From: Cycas panzhihuaensis
Taxonomy: Eukaryota; Cycadophyta
Direction: 5' to 3'
Length of the DNA stretch: 64,000 nucleotides
Assembly (NCBI GenBank): GCA_023213395.1
Contig: CM041465.1
Span: forward strand, 152,279,741 to 152,343,740
Shown here: piece after piece, positions 43,700 through 55,506 of the stretch
Position numbering within the stretch: position 1 is the stretch's first letter
How the letters are laid out: the number at the start of each line of letters is the position of its first letter
Position numbers and translations under genes: made by a program
The notes under the pieces: generated by a model
Seen by the model: only the letters and a program-made list of their open reading frames with translations
What the model was told of the DNA's origin: nothing
The model's database searches: none

Positions 43700-46571
43700 G
43701 TATACAGATTATGATAGAGTCTTGAAGGTGTCAAAGGGCACCTTGGTTGTTATGAAAGCCTTAAAGAAATAAAACCTTTATATTTTGGTGAAAAGTATAG
43801 ATGTCATTCATGTAGCTATAATATCAAAAACTGTAGAAGATCCAACTCATTTATAGCATTAGAAACTTGGGCATATGAGTGAGAGAGGACTTAAGGTTTT
43901 GATGAACAGTAAGTTGCTTCTTAACTTATAGCTTTCAGATTTAATTTTTTGTAAATATTATATTTTTAGAAAATAGTATAAACTTAAGTTTGAAGTAGGG
44001 AGTCACACTTATAAAGGTGTTCTAGATTATGTACATTCGAATGCGTGGGGACCAACCCCTATAATATCCTATGGAAGATCATTGTACTTTGTCACATTTA
44101 TAGATGATTACCCTAGAAAGATATAGATATATTTTTTGAAAATGAAATCTAAAGTTTTCATTATATTTAAGCAATTCAAGGCTCTGGTTGAGAAAAACAC
44201 TTATAGATCAATCAAATATTTAAGGACTGACAATAGAGATGAGTTCAACTCTTTACATTTTAAGAATTATTATAGAGAAGTTGGGATCGAAAGGCATAAG
44301 ACCACTAGCTATACTCTATAGCAGAATGACATAGCTGAGTACATGAATAGGACACTCTTAGAGAGAGCAAGAAGCATACTGAGTAATATAAGAGTGGAGT
44401 AGGGATTATGGGAAGAAGCTATTTAGACAACTTATTATTTGCTAAATAGATCACCATTACTTATAATAGACTATAAGATTCCTAAAGAGGTATAGACTAG
44501 ACATCCATGCAACTATTCAAATTTAAAAGTTTTCAGTTGTGTTACTTATGCCTTGACTAATAAAAGTCAACATTCAAAGTTAGACCCAAAATCCAAGAGA
44601 TGTATCTTTGTTAGTTATGGTGATAAATATAGTATGAAGGTATACAGGTTGTAGGATCCTACTGCCCATAAAATCACTATTAACAGAGATGTTGTATTTG
44701 ATGAATCTCCTTTTCTAAAATCAAATAGTGTAAAAGTTGAAGTGAAATAAGAGCAAAAAGTTGAATATCAACAAGTCAAGCTTGAGACTCATCCATCTTT
44801 GAAAATAGAAAAGCAGGAAGAGCTTTCTAAAGATGAATCTATAATAGATTTACATGAGTATATGGATACTCCTCCACCAACTATTAGAAGATTTATACAA
44901 GTCAGTCATCCACCTGGTAGGTATAACCTTTTTATTTATATTACTTTAGTTTCTAATGATGGTGAGCCTATATGCTATTAAGAAGCAATAGATGATATCC
45001 ATTGTGAGAAGTAGAAGAGGGCTATGTAGTGAGAGATAGATACTTTGAAGAAAAATAATTCATGGGACTTGGTAGAACTTCCACATGGTAGGAAGATTAT
45101 TAGTTACAAGTTGGTTTTCAAGAAGAAAATGGATGTTGATAGAAAGGTTGACAAATATAGGGCAAGACTGGTGGCCAAAGGCTTTACACAAAAAATAGGT
45201 ATTGATTTTCATGAGATCTTTTTACCAATTATTAAACTTATTTCAATTTAAGTTCTATTAACATTGGTAGCTTCTCTTGCTTTAAAGTAGGAGTAGCTAG
45301 ATATAAAAATAGCTTTTCTACATGGGCATTTAGATGAGGAGATCTATGTAGAACAATTATAAGGGTTTGTACAAGATGGCAAGAAAAGACTTATTTGTAG
45401 GCTCAGGAAATCATTGCATGGCCTGAAGTAATCACCTAGGTAATATCACAGAAAGTTTGATGCCTTTATAGAGAGCCAAATTTTTAAAAGAAATGAGTAT
45501 GATTATTATATTTATTTTAAATTCTTAGGTAATGGCTTATTCATTATCTTGGTATTGTATGTTGATAACATACTAGTTTCAAGTAAGAGTATGGTAGAAC
45601 TTAACAAGTTAAAAGCTCAATTGGCTAGGACTTTTGATATGAAGGCTCTAATAGTTACAAAATAAATCTTAAGTATGGAGATATACAGAGACAGGAAAAA
45701 TAGTAAGCTATGGTTATCACAGAAGAAATATATGGAGAAGGAGCTAACTAGATTTAGTATAGAAAATATGAAACTATTTAGTATATCGTTGGCTTCCCAT
45801 TTTAAGCTTTCTTCGAGTATGAGTCCTAGTAGTGAAGAAGAAAAGGATTATATGTCTCATATACCTTATGCCAATGTAGTAGAAAGTTTGATGTATGCTA
45901 TGGTATGTACAGGACTTGATATTTTACATACAGTCAGTATAGTTAACAAGTTTATGGTAAATCTAAGAAAGGAACATTAGGCAGCATTGAAATGGGTGCT
46001 TTAGTATTTAAGGGGCACAAGTGACTATTGCATCAACTTTGAAGGTACAGGTAATCAGGTTTATAGGTATGTTGATTCAGACTTTAGAGGAGATTTAGAT
46101 AAGAGAAGGTCTACTTCAGGTTATGTGTTTACTCTTGTAAATGGTCTAGTTAGTTGGAAGTCAAAATTATGGAGTACAATTACATTATTGACTACATAAG
46201 TAGAATATATTACTACATCACATGCTTATAAGGAAGAAATCTAGTTAGAGGGTCCATTAGTTAAGCTTGGAAAGAAATAGTAAAAGGTGAAGCTATTTTG
46301 TGATAGTCAAAGTACTATTTACTTAGCAAAGAATCTAGCTTATCATAGTAGGATAAAGCATATTACTCTTAAGTACTATTCTATTAGATAGGTTATGGAA
46401 ACAGGTAGAGTGGCACTTGAGAGGGTTAACACAAAATAGAATTATACTAACATATTCACAAAACTAGTGCTATTGAAGAAGTTTAAATGGTGCTTGATTT
46501 TGCTTGGTTTGCAGAAAAGGTGATGAATAGTCTAAGAAAGATATTAAATAAATTATTGTTAAGGTGGAGAT
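43700..46571 (+). pseudogene. element H: Ty1/copia pol (integrase, RT, RNase H) pseudogene
   Basis: The longest open pieces (44136, 44799, 45045, 45675) share one frame. Order is: GAG-pre-integrase (KLGHMSERGLKVLMNSKLL), integrase (FVTFIDDYPRK, IKYLRTDNRDEF, AEYMNRTLLERARS), then RT (LVFKKKMDVDRKVDKYRARL, DIKIAFLHGHLDEEIYVEQ, ILVLYVDNILVSS), then RNase H (VDSDFRGDLDKRRSTSGYVF, LFCDSQSTIYLAKN, NIFTKL). The RT active site YVDD reads YVDN. Stops fall mostly where copia proteins have Gln (for example LHGLK*SPR*YH). The gag and 5' LTR are not visible. Confidence 0.9.
46561..46571 (+). other. polypurine tract of copia H
   Basis: AAGGTGGAGAT followed by TGTTAAC, the usual copia arrangement before the 3' LTR. 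Confidence 0.75.
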
Positions 46572-47238
46572 TGTTAACAATAATGTTTTAGACATAAAAA
46601 TTTTGATAGGTTGGTAGTGTAGTTTTTTCTCCAAACTTTTATGGGGGGATCCAAGGGGGAAAAGAGCCCCTCTTGGAGTGGGGGGAGGGGGGGTGGGGGG
46701 GGGGGGGGTATAGGGGGACCCCAATTCCTCCTTAAAGAGGGAGTTTAGGGGCAATAGCCCTCGACCTAAAAAACTAGCACTATGAAACATACTAAATTAT
46801 AAAGAGAATGGGGTCATTCATTTAAAATATTTTAGATTTAATGGTCGAGACTTATGCCTTATATGACTCTCTTATATAGCCTAATTTAGGGTGTTTTTTC
46901 ATTATATTAATGGCATTCGATGTATTGTATGTAGTGTGAGGAGTAGGGTGGTTGGTTATTGTTACTATGAATATTCTTTTATAGATTATATATATTTCTC
47001 TATTCTTGAATAATAAAGATCGATACATTTCCTATATGGATATTTTCCTAGCACACTGCCAGGGTTTTACCATGTTATATCTAGTGTATATATGATGGCT
47101 TTCTAATTTATTTATTGTATTATTTCTGGTTTAAGAACTTGCATGTTAAATTTTAGTTTCAAGTCCTGTAACTAGTTATAAAATAGTTTAGTTCTTGGTT
47201 AAGATTTCTGGTTATTAAGACCTAGTTTTCTCAACAAG
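46572..47238 (+). repeat. probable 3' LTR of copia H
   Basis: It starts TGTTAACA directly after the purine tract. The end is a guess at the CTCAACA sequence near 47238. It contains AATAAAG near 47007 and a G-rich run at 46678-46708. There is no second LTR to prove the boundary. Confidence 0.4.
46678..46708. repeat. G-rich run
   Basis: About 30 bases almost purely G on the plus strand. It could form a G-quadruplex, or be a low-quality sequence point. Confidence 0.85.
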
Positions 47239-47667
47239 GATCACTTTAGACTATGATACAATAGTAGAATCATCCAACTATATCATTTGATAAATTAGCA
47301 AATCTATTAGTGAAATATTAGATAATATTAGTCTAAGCTAACAAGATATAAGATCCTTTATAAGCTCTTTCACATACTCTAAGTTATTTTAATGACCTAA
47401 AGCATAGAATTAGCAACCACAAACTATAGCTAAAATATATAATAATTCTAGAACTCAAAAATAGAATAGAGTTCCAATCGTACATATAAGAATCCTAATC
47501 CTAGGTTTAATAACTCTAATCCTAGTTTATTATGGAACTTTAATCAACACTTAATACAAAATTTTCCCCATGGTCAAATTCTAATTAATTTAATTTTTTT
47601 AATTAGAAACCTATCTAGAATCCTAAGTTTGATTAAAATATAGTTCAAACTTATACCTATTACCACA
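47239..47667. other. AT-rich spacer
   Basis: No coding or repeat pattern recognised. Confidence 0.4.
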
Positions 47668-47672
47668 AAAAG
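47668..47672. repeat. target-site duplication of solo LTR (left)
   Basis: AAAAG, repeated at 48107-48111. Confidence 0.85.
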
Positions 47673-48106
47673 TGAAGGAAAATATATTTGCAAGAGAATG
47701 GGGTAGAACGTATATCAAATAACCATAAACCAATATTGTATCAATACATCAATGCAAATCATAAATCTTTAATAGCATAAACTATGAAAGCATTGTTGTT
47801 CAATCTATTATAGTAGAAATGAGCATTATAAATTTCTCAAATATTGGAGGCAGTGTCTAAAGACACCAGGGTTACACATCCCTCAATATTTATAATTTGG
47901 GGGAGGAGGGAAACTCCTTAACCCCTGAATTCAAAATAATAATAAAATAATATTAACTTAACTCAAATGAAACTAACTTAACTCAAAGTTAAACTTACCT
48001 TAACTTACCTTGACATGTTAAGCATCACATGTCTAAATTGAAGTTGATGAGGTGTATAATCCTGATTAGAAAGGTGGGAGTGGTATGATGACAATTAACT
48101 CCTACA
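47673..48106 (-). repeat. solo LTR of family G
   Basis: 434 bp, TGAAGGAAAA to ACTCCTACA on the plus strand. It matches 22246-22665 along its length (shared CAATATTTATAATTTGGGGG and GGAGGGAAACTCCT). TSD AAAAG lies on both sides and there is no PBS or polypurine tract, so it is a solo LTR left by recombination between the two LTRs of a full element. Confidence 0.88.
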
Positions 48107-48111
48107 AAAAG

Positions 48112-48319
48112 GAATATAGTAAAGTGGTTTATAGGAAACAAATAGTTTTTGAGGCATGGAAAGCCTCTAAAGGAACTCAACAAAAGTATATTTAATCTAA
48201 CTATATTCACATCTTACTTTTCTACACCTATATCATCTTCGTCTCCTCTAGTTCTAAATTCAAGTACCTCCCACCATATGATAGGGGCACAAAAACTATT
48301 TTTTCTTGTATACAGCTAG
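48112..48319. other. short spacer
   Basis: No feature recognised. Confidence 0.4.
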
Positions 48320-48692
48320 TGTTAATATAAATGATAAATTATTATTTGTATTAGGATTAATATCCTTCACTTAACTCTCACTTTAAGAACATGTGAGTGT
48401 ACACATCCTCATGATAAGTTAAGGTAGGATTATTTTATTATGCATTATCATTATTTTATATTTTCTTAAATTTAGAGGTTGAGAAGGATTTCCTTCTCCC
48501 TCCCAAGTATATATTTTATAGGGTTTAAAACCCTAGTGTTCTTCAACCCCACCTTTATCAAAGGAATTTATATGTACTTTCTTCAAATATAACTTAATAC
48601 AATGATATTTACAATGTGTACTCTCAATATGGCTTGAATGTTACTTTGATTTGTATGTTCACTTGCTCTACTTTGTTCTCCATACTCTAACA
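48320..48692 (+). repeat. probable 5' LTR of a copia-type element K
   Basis: It begins TGTTAATATA and ends CTCTAACA. Directly after it lies TAGTATCATAGC, 10 of 12 bases like the initiator-Met PBS. The 3' LTR is not found. The left boundary is a guess. Confidence 0.5.
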
Positions 48693-49454
48693 TAGTATCA
48701 TAGCATATTATTCTTGAGCCTCTAACATTATCTTAGCAACCTTTGTGTTGATTTTGGAAACATTTGTAAAAGAGCATCAAGACCTTGGCTATATTTAGCT
48801 TCATTACTTAGCATCAAAGTAATAGATCTTGGCTACATTTACATTTGTAGATTTTGGATTATATTCAGGGTTAGATCTTAGCTACATGAGCATCATGATC
48901 TTAGTAACATTAGTATCATAGCTTACGACAAGTAGTATATTTCTTTTATTTAGCTTTTAATAAGATTTATCGATAGTTGTCATACTATTTTTTGCTAAAA
49001 ACTTGATTATTTTAATCTATATGCTCAAAATAACCTATACTTTCTTAGATCTATGTAATTTTTACAGCCATAATCAACCTAACAAATGTTTAGAGCCATT
49101 ATATTAGCATTTCAATTAATATTTCTTATGATTTTAATCCTTTTGTACTAATTTTTTGAGGTTTTGCAATAGAATAATTTATATTTTCTTAGATCTATGT
49201 AGAGTTTACAGGCATAATTAGCCCAACAAATGTTTGGAGCTATTACATTAACATTTTAACTAATATTTTTTATGATTTTAATTATTTTCTACTAAGTTTT
49301 TGAGGTTTTGCAAGGAACTTAGATTTTTATAGGCTAGTCCACTCTCCACGATGATCCAAAATATATCAAGCAACCACTCATTTTGAAGCTCTCTGAGTCA
49401 GCTTTGTAACGGATATGATGGATGTGAAAACCATTGGCCCTATGAGGAAATATC
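48693..49454 (+). other. PBS and leader of element K
   Basis: A degenerate PBS (48693-48704) followed by a leader with a repeated AGATCTTGGCTACAT / AGATCTTAGCTACAT motif around 48825-48895. No gag is seen before element I interrupts at 49455. Confidence 0.4.
49450..49454. repeat. target-site duplication of element I (left)
   Basis: ATATC, repeated at 55507-55511. Confidence 0.92.
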
Positions 49455-49846
49455 TATTTGGGATATAACCCCTAACTTACCATCTCTTATATTCTCTTAT
49501 ATCTTATACTTCTTCTCTCTTTTATCTTCTCTTATATCTTTTATTTCTTTTACTTTTTCCCTCTTCTTAATATCCCACATGCATAAGTAAAAGGTTGTGT
49601 AGTAGTTATTGAGCACTATATATATTCATGTAATATACCACATGTATAAGTAGGAGGTTGGGTAGTGAGCATAGATCCATATATATATTTATGTAATCCT
49701 TAGAGTAAGGTATCTTAAATATCATTGTTATTGTATGTAATTAGGAGGTTGCCTCCTCAAAGGGTATTACAATACAAGTGCTCTTTTTAGTGTTATTTAC
49801 GTGTTATGTTAGGATGTAATTATTATTAACGAGTGGTATCCTACCA
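49455..49846 (+). repeat. 5' LTR of element I
   Basis: 392 bp. It starts TATTTGGGATATAACCCC, where the 3' LTR has TGTTAGGGATCTAACCCC, and ends ATCCTACCA. Confidence 0.9.
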
Positions 49847-49848
49847 AG

Positions 49849-49860
49849 TGGTATCAAAGA
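49849..49860 (+). other. primer-binding site of element I
   Basis: TGGTATCAAAGA, a variant of the initiator-Met type site, two bases after the LTR. Confidence 0.8.
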
Positions 49861-50609
49861 AATCAATTCATACACTTTGATAGAGTTAAATACATTAAGT
49901 AATTAATTTTTTTCCATTAGTTTTTTTCTATCAGTACCTATTTTCATTTAATTTTTACTTAGTTACTTTTATTTTTTATGGGTAGACAACACTGCAATCA
50001 GGAAGCTACCCTAACACTACCACTAGGCAGTTTTCTTTTACATCTAGATAGAGACCCTATGTCGAGGGTCTATAAATATCACAAGGATCTGTCATTTTAG
50101 GTTAAGCTCATTGTGGCTTTTTTATCCCTTACATGAAAGACTAGAGATCACACTCCTAAATCAAGCCTTAGACAAAACTTAACTATGGAATTGCACCTCT
50201 ATGTACTGATAGGTATATAGGAGGACCTCCTAGATAGGCCTTCCTAGTGTAGGTAGCCATAGGAAACCCATTGACCATATGTAATTTTTATTACACTAGC
50301 AAGTAGTCAGCCCTAGAAGTTGCTCTCTATGTACTCGAGAGACAGGGTAGAACGATTGTAGAGTAGAGCAATAGCTTCTATAAGTTGATACTATTTATGA
50401 CTGGGATTAGTATATCAGAGGGCCTACAAACTAGATAAGCCTATACTTAGTGTACTTGGTTAGTTTATTAGTGGTCTATGCACACTTAGTCAGTTAGAGA
50501 GCCAGCCATCATCAATTTATTAAATATACTATGTCTAGCCAAATTTTCATTAGTTCATGTGCACATAGTTAGCCAACCAGTCAATGACAAAAAAAGTAAA
50601 AAAGTAAAA

Positions 50610-50612
<3 letters not shown>

Positions 50613-50654
<42 letters not shown>
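50613..50654. repeat. (TA)n microsatellite
   Basis: About 20 TA units with one TACATA interruption, in the leader of element I. Confidence 0.95.
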
Positions 50655-50655
<1 letters not shown>

Positions 50656-50949
50656 TGCCTCATAAAACATTAGGGATAATAGTCTATAGACACCTCATCA
50701 AATTCCTTTCATTCATATTTCCTAATTAGGATTCAACTTAGGTCTTATGAACAAATGGCCCTAAGATGAACCCTAGTTAGACTCAAGATCTTAATGATGT
50801 TATCATAGAACTTTGAGGAGATATATTACAAATCTAAACTAACTTCAATAAAAAAATTGAAGCAATAATACTAGAGATCATAGCCATGAAACCCTTTAAA
50901 GAAAAAAAAAATAAATTTGATGATACTACTCATATAGGTAGGAGTCACT

Positions 50950-51660
50950 TTGCTAAATAAGATGAAGATAATAACAGCAGGTGCTTCTGTCCTAACTTCC
51001 TTCCCAAGGTAGAAATCAAGAAGTTCATTGGAACAAATATACATACCTGAATCGCCCAAATGGAACAACACTTTATTCTTTATCAAGTTCTAGAAGACAA
51101 GAAGATCCCTCTTGCTTCTCTACACATGGAAACTGAACCCTACCAATGGTACCAATGGGTTATAAAAATAATTAGTAGGCTCAGTTATCAATGGGAGGGT
51201 TTTGTCAAGGATCTTACAACTCAATATAATAGTACTTAGGATCATGACCACTTTAACGAATTAGTTAAAGTCAGACATGAGGGGATTATTTTGACTTATA
51301 TAGCAGAATATCAATGTCTCTCCACAAGGGTTGATGGTCTTTATCAGAATAAATTACTTAAGTTGTACATTGGTAGGTTACGAGACGACATCAAACACAA
51401 GTTGCAACTCTTAAAACCTAATAACATCTCTATAACTATCAATTTTTCTTAATATATTGAAGCAAAAAATAAGGCATCTCAACCCCTCCCAAGAATATTC
51501 CCAAAAAAGTGACCACAATTTCAGGTTCTTGGTGTGCGACAAATGACTTCCCAAGAGATGGATGAGAAACGATTGAAAGGGTTATGCTTTCATTATAACC
51601 AAAAGTGAAATAAAGAATATAAATATCTTGAATGACACTTATTCATCATTGAGGATGTCT
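50950..51660 (+). pseudogene. gag of element I
   Basis: Read with stops, the frame shows the chromovirus gag pattern: VKKFIGTNIHTWIAQMEQHF, LASLHMETEPYQWYQW, WEGFVKDLTTQYN, GRLRDDIKHKLQLLKP, EMDEKRLKGLCFHYN. It ends in a damaged zinc-knuckle region (CFHYNQKCNKEYK). It would form the RNA-packaging particle. Confidence 0.75.
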
Positions 51661-51755
51661 AAGATGATGAACTAGTAAAGGAAACCTCTTTATAGCTAGA
51701 AAATAATGATTATGATCTACTTGAGGAGGAAGAAGAAGATACTATTACTATATCT

Positions 51756-51986
51756 ATGCATGCCCTTGCTAGAACTGTGGCCGCACAAACACTCAAACTT
51801 ATTAGATATATAAAGAAACAGAAGATGGTTATCCTTATAGATTCTGGGAGCACCCATAATTTCATTAATCAAAAGCTTACTAAAGAACTCAATTGTTTTC
51901 CATATCCTATCAAAAATTTCCAGGTTACGGTGGCTAATGGAGGGACACTCTCTTATAGGGGAAAATATAACAATATCAAGTTATAA
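51756..51986 (+). pseudogene. aspartic protease of element I
   Basis: MVILIDSGSTHNFINQKLT contains an intact D-S-G active site, followed by VTVANGGTL, the flap-like segment seen in chromoviruses. The open frame covers 76 residues, then a stop. Confidence 0.85.
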
Positions 51987-52319
51987 ATGGGTGACTATCA
52001 CCTCTCCACTTCTATATATGTCATTCCTATTAGAGGAGTTGATATTATACTTCAAATACAATGGCATAAACCACTAGGAACTATTCAACTAAATATATAA
52101 GAACTCTTCATCTGATTTACTTCTGAGGGAATTGACTATTAATTAAATGGGATCATTCCTCCTCCAACCCAAATCGTCAGCTCACACCATATAGAGAGGT
52201 TCATTAAAAAGTATGGTATAGGAATCATTACCAAATATTATGCTCTGGAAGGTCAAGAACTTCCAACAGAAGGGGACATTCTCCAAGATGATAGTATACC
52301 AAATGATTTAAAATTGGTA

Positions 52320-53120
52320 CTTCACTGCCATAGCAGGGTCTTTCAGGATGTTCCTCAAGGTCTCCCCTTAGTATGTGACCAAGATCATAGCATTGACCTA
52401 ATATATAGAAGCAATCCTTCTTATATTTGACTATATCGGTACCACTGTGATCAAAAGAATAAAATTAAATGACTAGTTCAAGAACTCGTTAATGCTGATA
52501 CTGTTAGGAAAAGTAAAAGTACTTTTTCTACATTAGTGATTTGAGTAAGAAAAAAGGATGACTCATTTTGCATGTATGTAGACTACCATGAGCTCAATAA
52601 GATTACCATCAAGGATAAATTTCCTATACCAGTCATCAATGAACTCTATAGATCAACATTCTTCACATCATTAGACTTACACTTAGGATGCCATTAAATT
52701 AGGATCAATGCAGAGGATCTTCATAAAACTATATTTCATACACATGAAGGACATTATGAATTTTTAGTCATGCCATTTGGCTTGACTAATGCCCCATCCA
52801 CCTTTCAAGGACTCATAAATAAACTCTTTTGGCCTTACTTAAGGAAGTTCATATTAGTCTTTTTTTATGACATTCTGATATTTAGTCATACATAGGAAGA
52901 CCATATTCAGCATGTTGATAAGGTATTATAGGTGCTTATAGATAACCAAATTTATACCAAAAAATTAAAATGTTAATTTGGGTAAACATAAATAGAATAT
53001 TTGGGCTATATTATCTCTCTAGAAGGAGTCAAGGTGAATCCTAAGAAAATTACAATTATCATGAACTGGACTAAACCCAAAAACATTAAGGGCCTTCGTG
53101 GATTCTTAGGAATCACAGGG
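52320..53120 (+). pseudogene. reverse transcriptase of element I
   Basis: Recognisable blocks are [59 protein letters not shown] and [14 protein letters not shown]. The catalytic pair is damaged: the usual [FY]-D-D-I reads F-Y-D-I. The connection region follows to about 53120 (LRGFLGI-like near 53100). Confidence 0.85.
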
Positions 53121-53249
53121 TATTATCAAATGTTTGTTTAGGGATATGCAAGGATTTCTTCCTATTTAATCAACCTGTTAAAAAAATATTCCTTTCATTG
53201 GAATGATAGGCCTCTTAAGCATTTGAATACCTAAAGGTGGCTTTAACTA

Positions 53250-53640
53250 CTACACCAATCCCTATAAGACCAAACTTTATAAAGACCTTCACTATTGAAT
53301 ATGATGCATCGGGGCAAGGCATTGGAGCAGTCTTAATGCAAGAAAGAAAACCTTTAGCCCTTGAAAGTCATCAATTTGTACACAAAGAATAAGTCAAATA
53401 CAACTATGAGAAGATGTTAGAAATTCTCCATGCAGTTAGGAAATGGCAACAATATTTATTAGGAATATATTTCTAAATTAAAACAAACGATGACAGCTTA
53501 AAATACTTCCTAGCTTAAAGGACGACATTTGAGGAACAACAAAAATGGGTCACCAAAATGTAAGCTTTAACTTTGAAATCATTTGTAAAAAAGGTAAGGA
53601 TAATATAGTTGCTAATGCTTTGTCTTGTAAGGAAGAAGGC
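53250..53640 (+). pseudogene. RNase H of element I
   Basis: EYDASGQGIGAVLMQ (first Asp), the block YNYEKMLEILHAVRKWQ and the end FNFEIICKKGKDNIVANALS, all typical of gypsy RNase H. Stops intervene. Confidence 0.8.
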
Positions 53641-53739
53641 TCTACACTATATTCTATCACCATGATCAATCCCTCTTGGATAGTGGTTTCCAGGCAAGAA
53701 TGGGATCAAGACCCCTTTACAAAGTAGATCATTCAAGAC

Positions 53740-54930
53740 ATTCAAGCTGGGGTAGGACATTCAACCCACTACATATGGTCTACAAATATTCTTTGATACG
53801 AGAATCAAATATATATATGCCCTCACTCTAGCCTTAATGAGCAAATTTTATATGATATATATGCCTCTCCAATAGTAGGTCACTTAGGGTTCCTATGTAC
53901 ATACCACTACTTAAAATAATATTTCTTTCAGAAGGGCTGAAAAGGAGATATAAAGAGATATATTTCCTCATGTGAAATTTGTCAATGACATAAGATAGAA
54001 ATAGTTAAGTCTCTAGGATTGTTTCAACCCCTTCCCATACCAAATCAATGATGGGAAGAAATTTCTATACACTTCATCGTGGGTCTACTCAAGTCAGAAG
54101 GAAAAGATGTTATTTCTTGGTTGTTGATAGGCTAACCAAATATGCTCATTTTTGTGGAATTCAAGATATATATAAGGCAAGACAAATTATCGAGATCTTT
54201 TTAAAGGATATACATAGGTTACATGGCATGCTCAAATACATAGTCAGTGATTGGGACCCCAAGGTCACAAATAACTTTTGGACAGAACTCTTTAATCTAC
54301 TTGGTACCAAATTGACAATAATCTCATCCAACCATTCACAAACATATGGTCAAACTAAGATGGTTAATAAGTACCTTGAAGGATAGCTTCATTGTTATGC
54401 TTCAGATAAGCAGGGCCAGTGGTATCATTGGCTTCCTTTAGTAGAATGGTGGTATAATACAACCTATCATGCATTAGCAGAAATGACTTCGTCCAAGCAT
54501 TATATAGCTATAAACCACCCACACTTAAGAATTATGCCATAATCAGTTCTAAGGTTCAAGCAGTTAAGGACCACATCCAACAAACAACATATATTCTTAA
54601 GCTACTTAAGAAAAATCTAAACCTTGCACAAAATCAAATGAAATAATAGGTAGATAAAGGGCAAAGTGAATGAGCATTTCAATTAGGTGATTGGGTATAC
54701 TTATAGTTGTAACCGTATAAGCAAGCATCTCTCAAATATGATGGGCAATATAAATTACAACCTCGATTTTATGGGCCTTACAAAATTCTAAATAAGATTG
54801 TTAAAGTTACATATGCCTTGGACTTACCACCACCATCAAGAATCTATAATGTCTTTCATATTTCATATCTCAAGAAGGTAATTAGACAACAAGTACCAGT
54901 TCAAATAGAATTACCTATCTTAAATGAGGA
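53740..54930 (+). pseudogene. integrase of element I
   Basis: The zinc-finger Cys pair is damaged near 53970 (CEICQ readable). The core shows VVDRLTKYAHF, IVSDWDPKVTNNFW (second Asp region) and SNHSQTYGQTKMVN, where the expected catalytic Glu after GQ is replaced by K or shifted. The first 110-residue open part is at 54048-54386. Confidence 0.8.
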
Positions 54931-54934
54931 GGGG

Positions 54935-55110
54935 CAACTTTAGCTCATTCCAGAATGTATCATCGACCAAAGAATTCAACACCTATGATCTAGGTAAATC
55001 ATTGAGTATCTCATCAAATGGAAATAACTTCTATAAAAAAATGTAACTTGGGAGAATGAGTAATTTGTCCAAGAGCATCCTGAGATTAATAAGCTTTAAG
55101 GGCAAAGTTT
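54935..55110 (+). pseudogene. chromodomain of element I
   Basis: After the integrase tail, the frame reads CIIDQRIQHL, IIEYLIKWK and VTWENE.FVQEHPEINKL, the chromodomain pattern (E-Y-L-V-K-W-K ... T-W-E). It binds methylated histone in live chromoviruses. Stops are present. Confidence 0.82.
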
Positions 55111-55112
55111 TT

Positions 55113-55126
55113 TTAAGAGGGGAATT
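55113..55126 (+). other. polypurine tract of element I
   Basis: AAGAGGGGAATT just before the 3' LTR. Confidence 0.85.
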
Positions 55127-55506
55127 TGTTAGGGATCTAACCCCTAATTTACCTTCTCTTATATCTTTTACTTTTTCTCTCTTTTATCTTCTCTTATATC
55201 TTTTATTTCTTCTACTTTTTCCCTCTTCTTAATATCCCACATGCATAAGTAAAAGGTTGTATAGTAGTCATTGAGCACTATATATATTCATGTAATATCC
55301 CATATGCATAAGTAGAAGGTTGGATAGTGAGCATAGAGCTATATATAGATTTATGTAATCTTTAGAGTAGGGTCTCTTAAACATTATTGTTATTGCATGT
55401 AATTGGAAGGTTGCCCCCTCAAAGGGTATTACAATACAAGTGCTCTTTTTGGAGTTATTTGTGTTGTATTAGTGTGCAATTATCATTAATGAGTGGTATC
55501 CTACTA
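55127..55506 (+). repeat. 3' LTR of element I
   Basis: 380 bp, TGTTAGGGAT to ATCCTACTA, followed by TSD ATATC. Confidence 0.92.

Larger units (their letters stand above)
49455..55506 (+). mobile_element. element I: chromodomain Ty3/gypsy retrotransposon (chromovirus type)
   Basis: Complete in outline: LTRs 49455-49846 and 55127-55506, PBS, gag, PR, RT, RNH, INT, C-terminal chromodomain, purine tract and a perfect TSD ATATC. The frame changes several times and stops are frequent, so it is dead. A chromodomain after integrase marks the chromovirus branch, in which it is thought to steer insertion to marked chromatin. Confidence 0.93.

Noticed and set aside
7722-46571. A non-standard genetic code with TAA/TAG read as Gln, suggested by many stops at Gln positions
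   Set aside because: Stops also replace apparent Trp and Arg, intact domains use CAA/CAG freely, better-kept frames (D protease, D RT) end normally, and the gene families are land-plant. C-to-T decay explains it more simply.
22246-48106. One giant 25-kb element bounded by the two similar LTRs
   Set aside because: The right copy has its own TSD AAAAG and no primer site, and unrelated elements fill the space.
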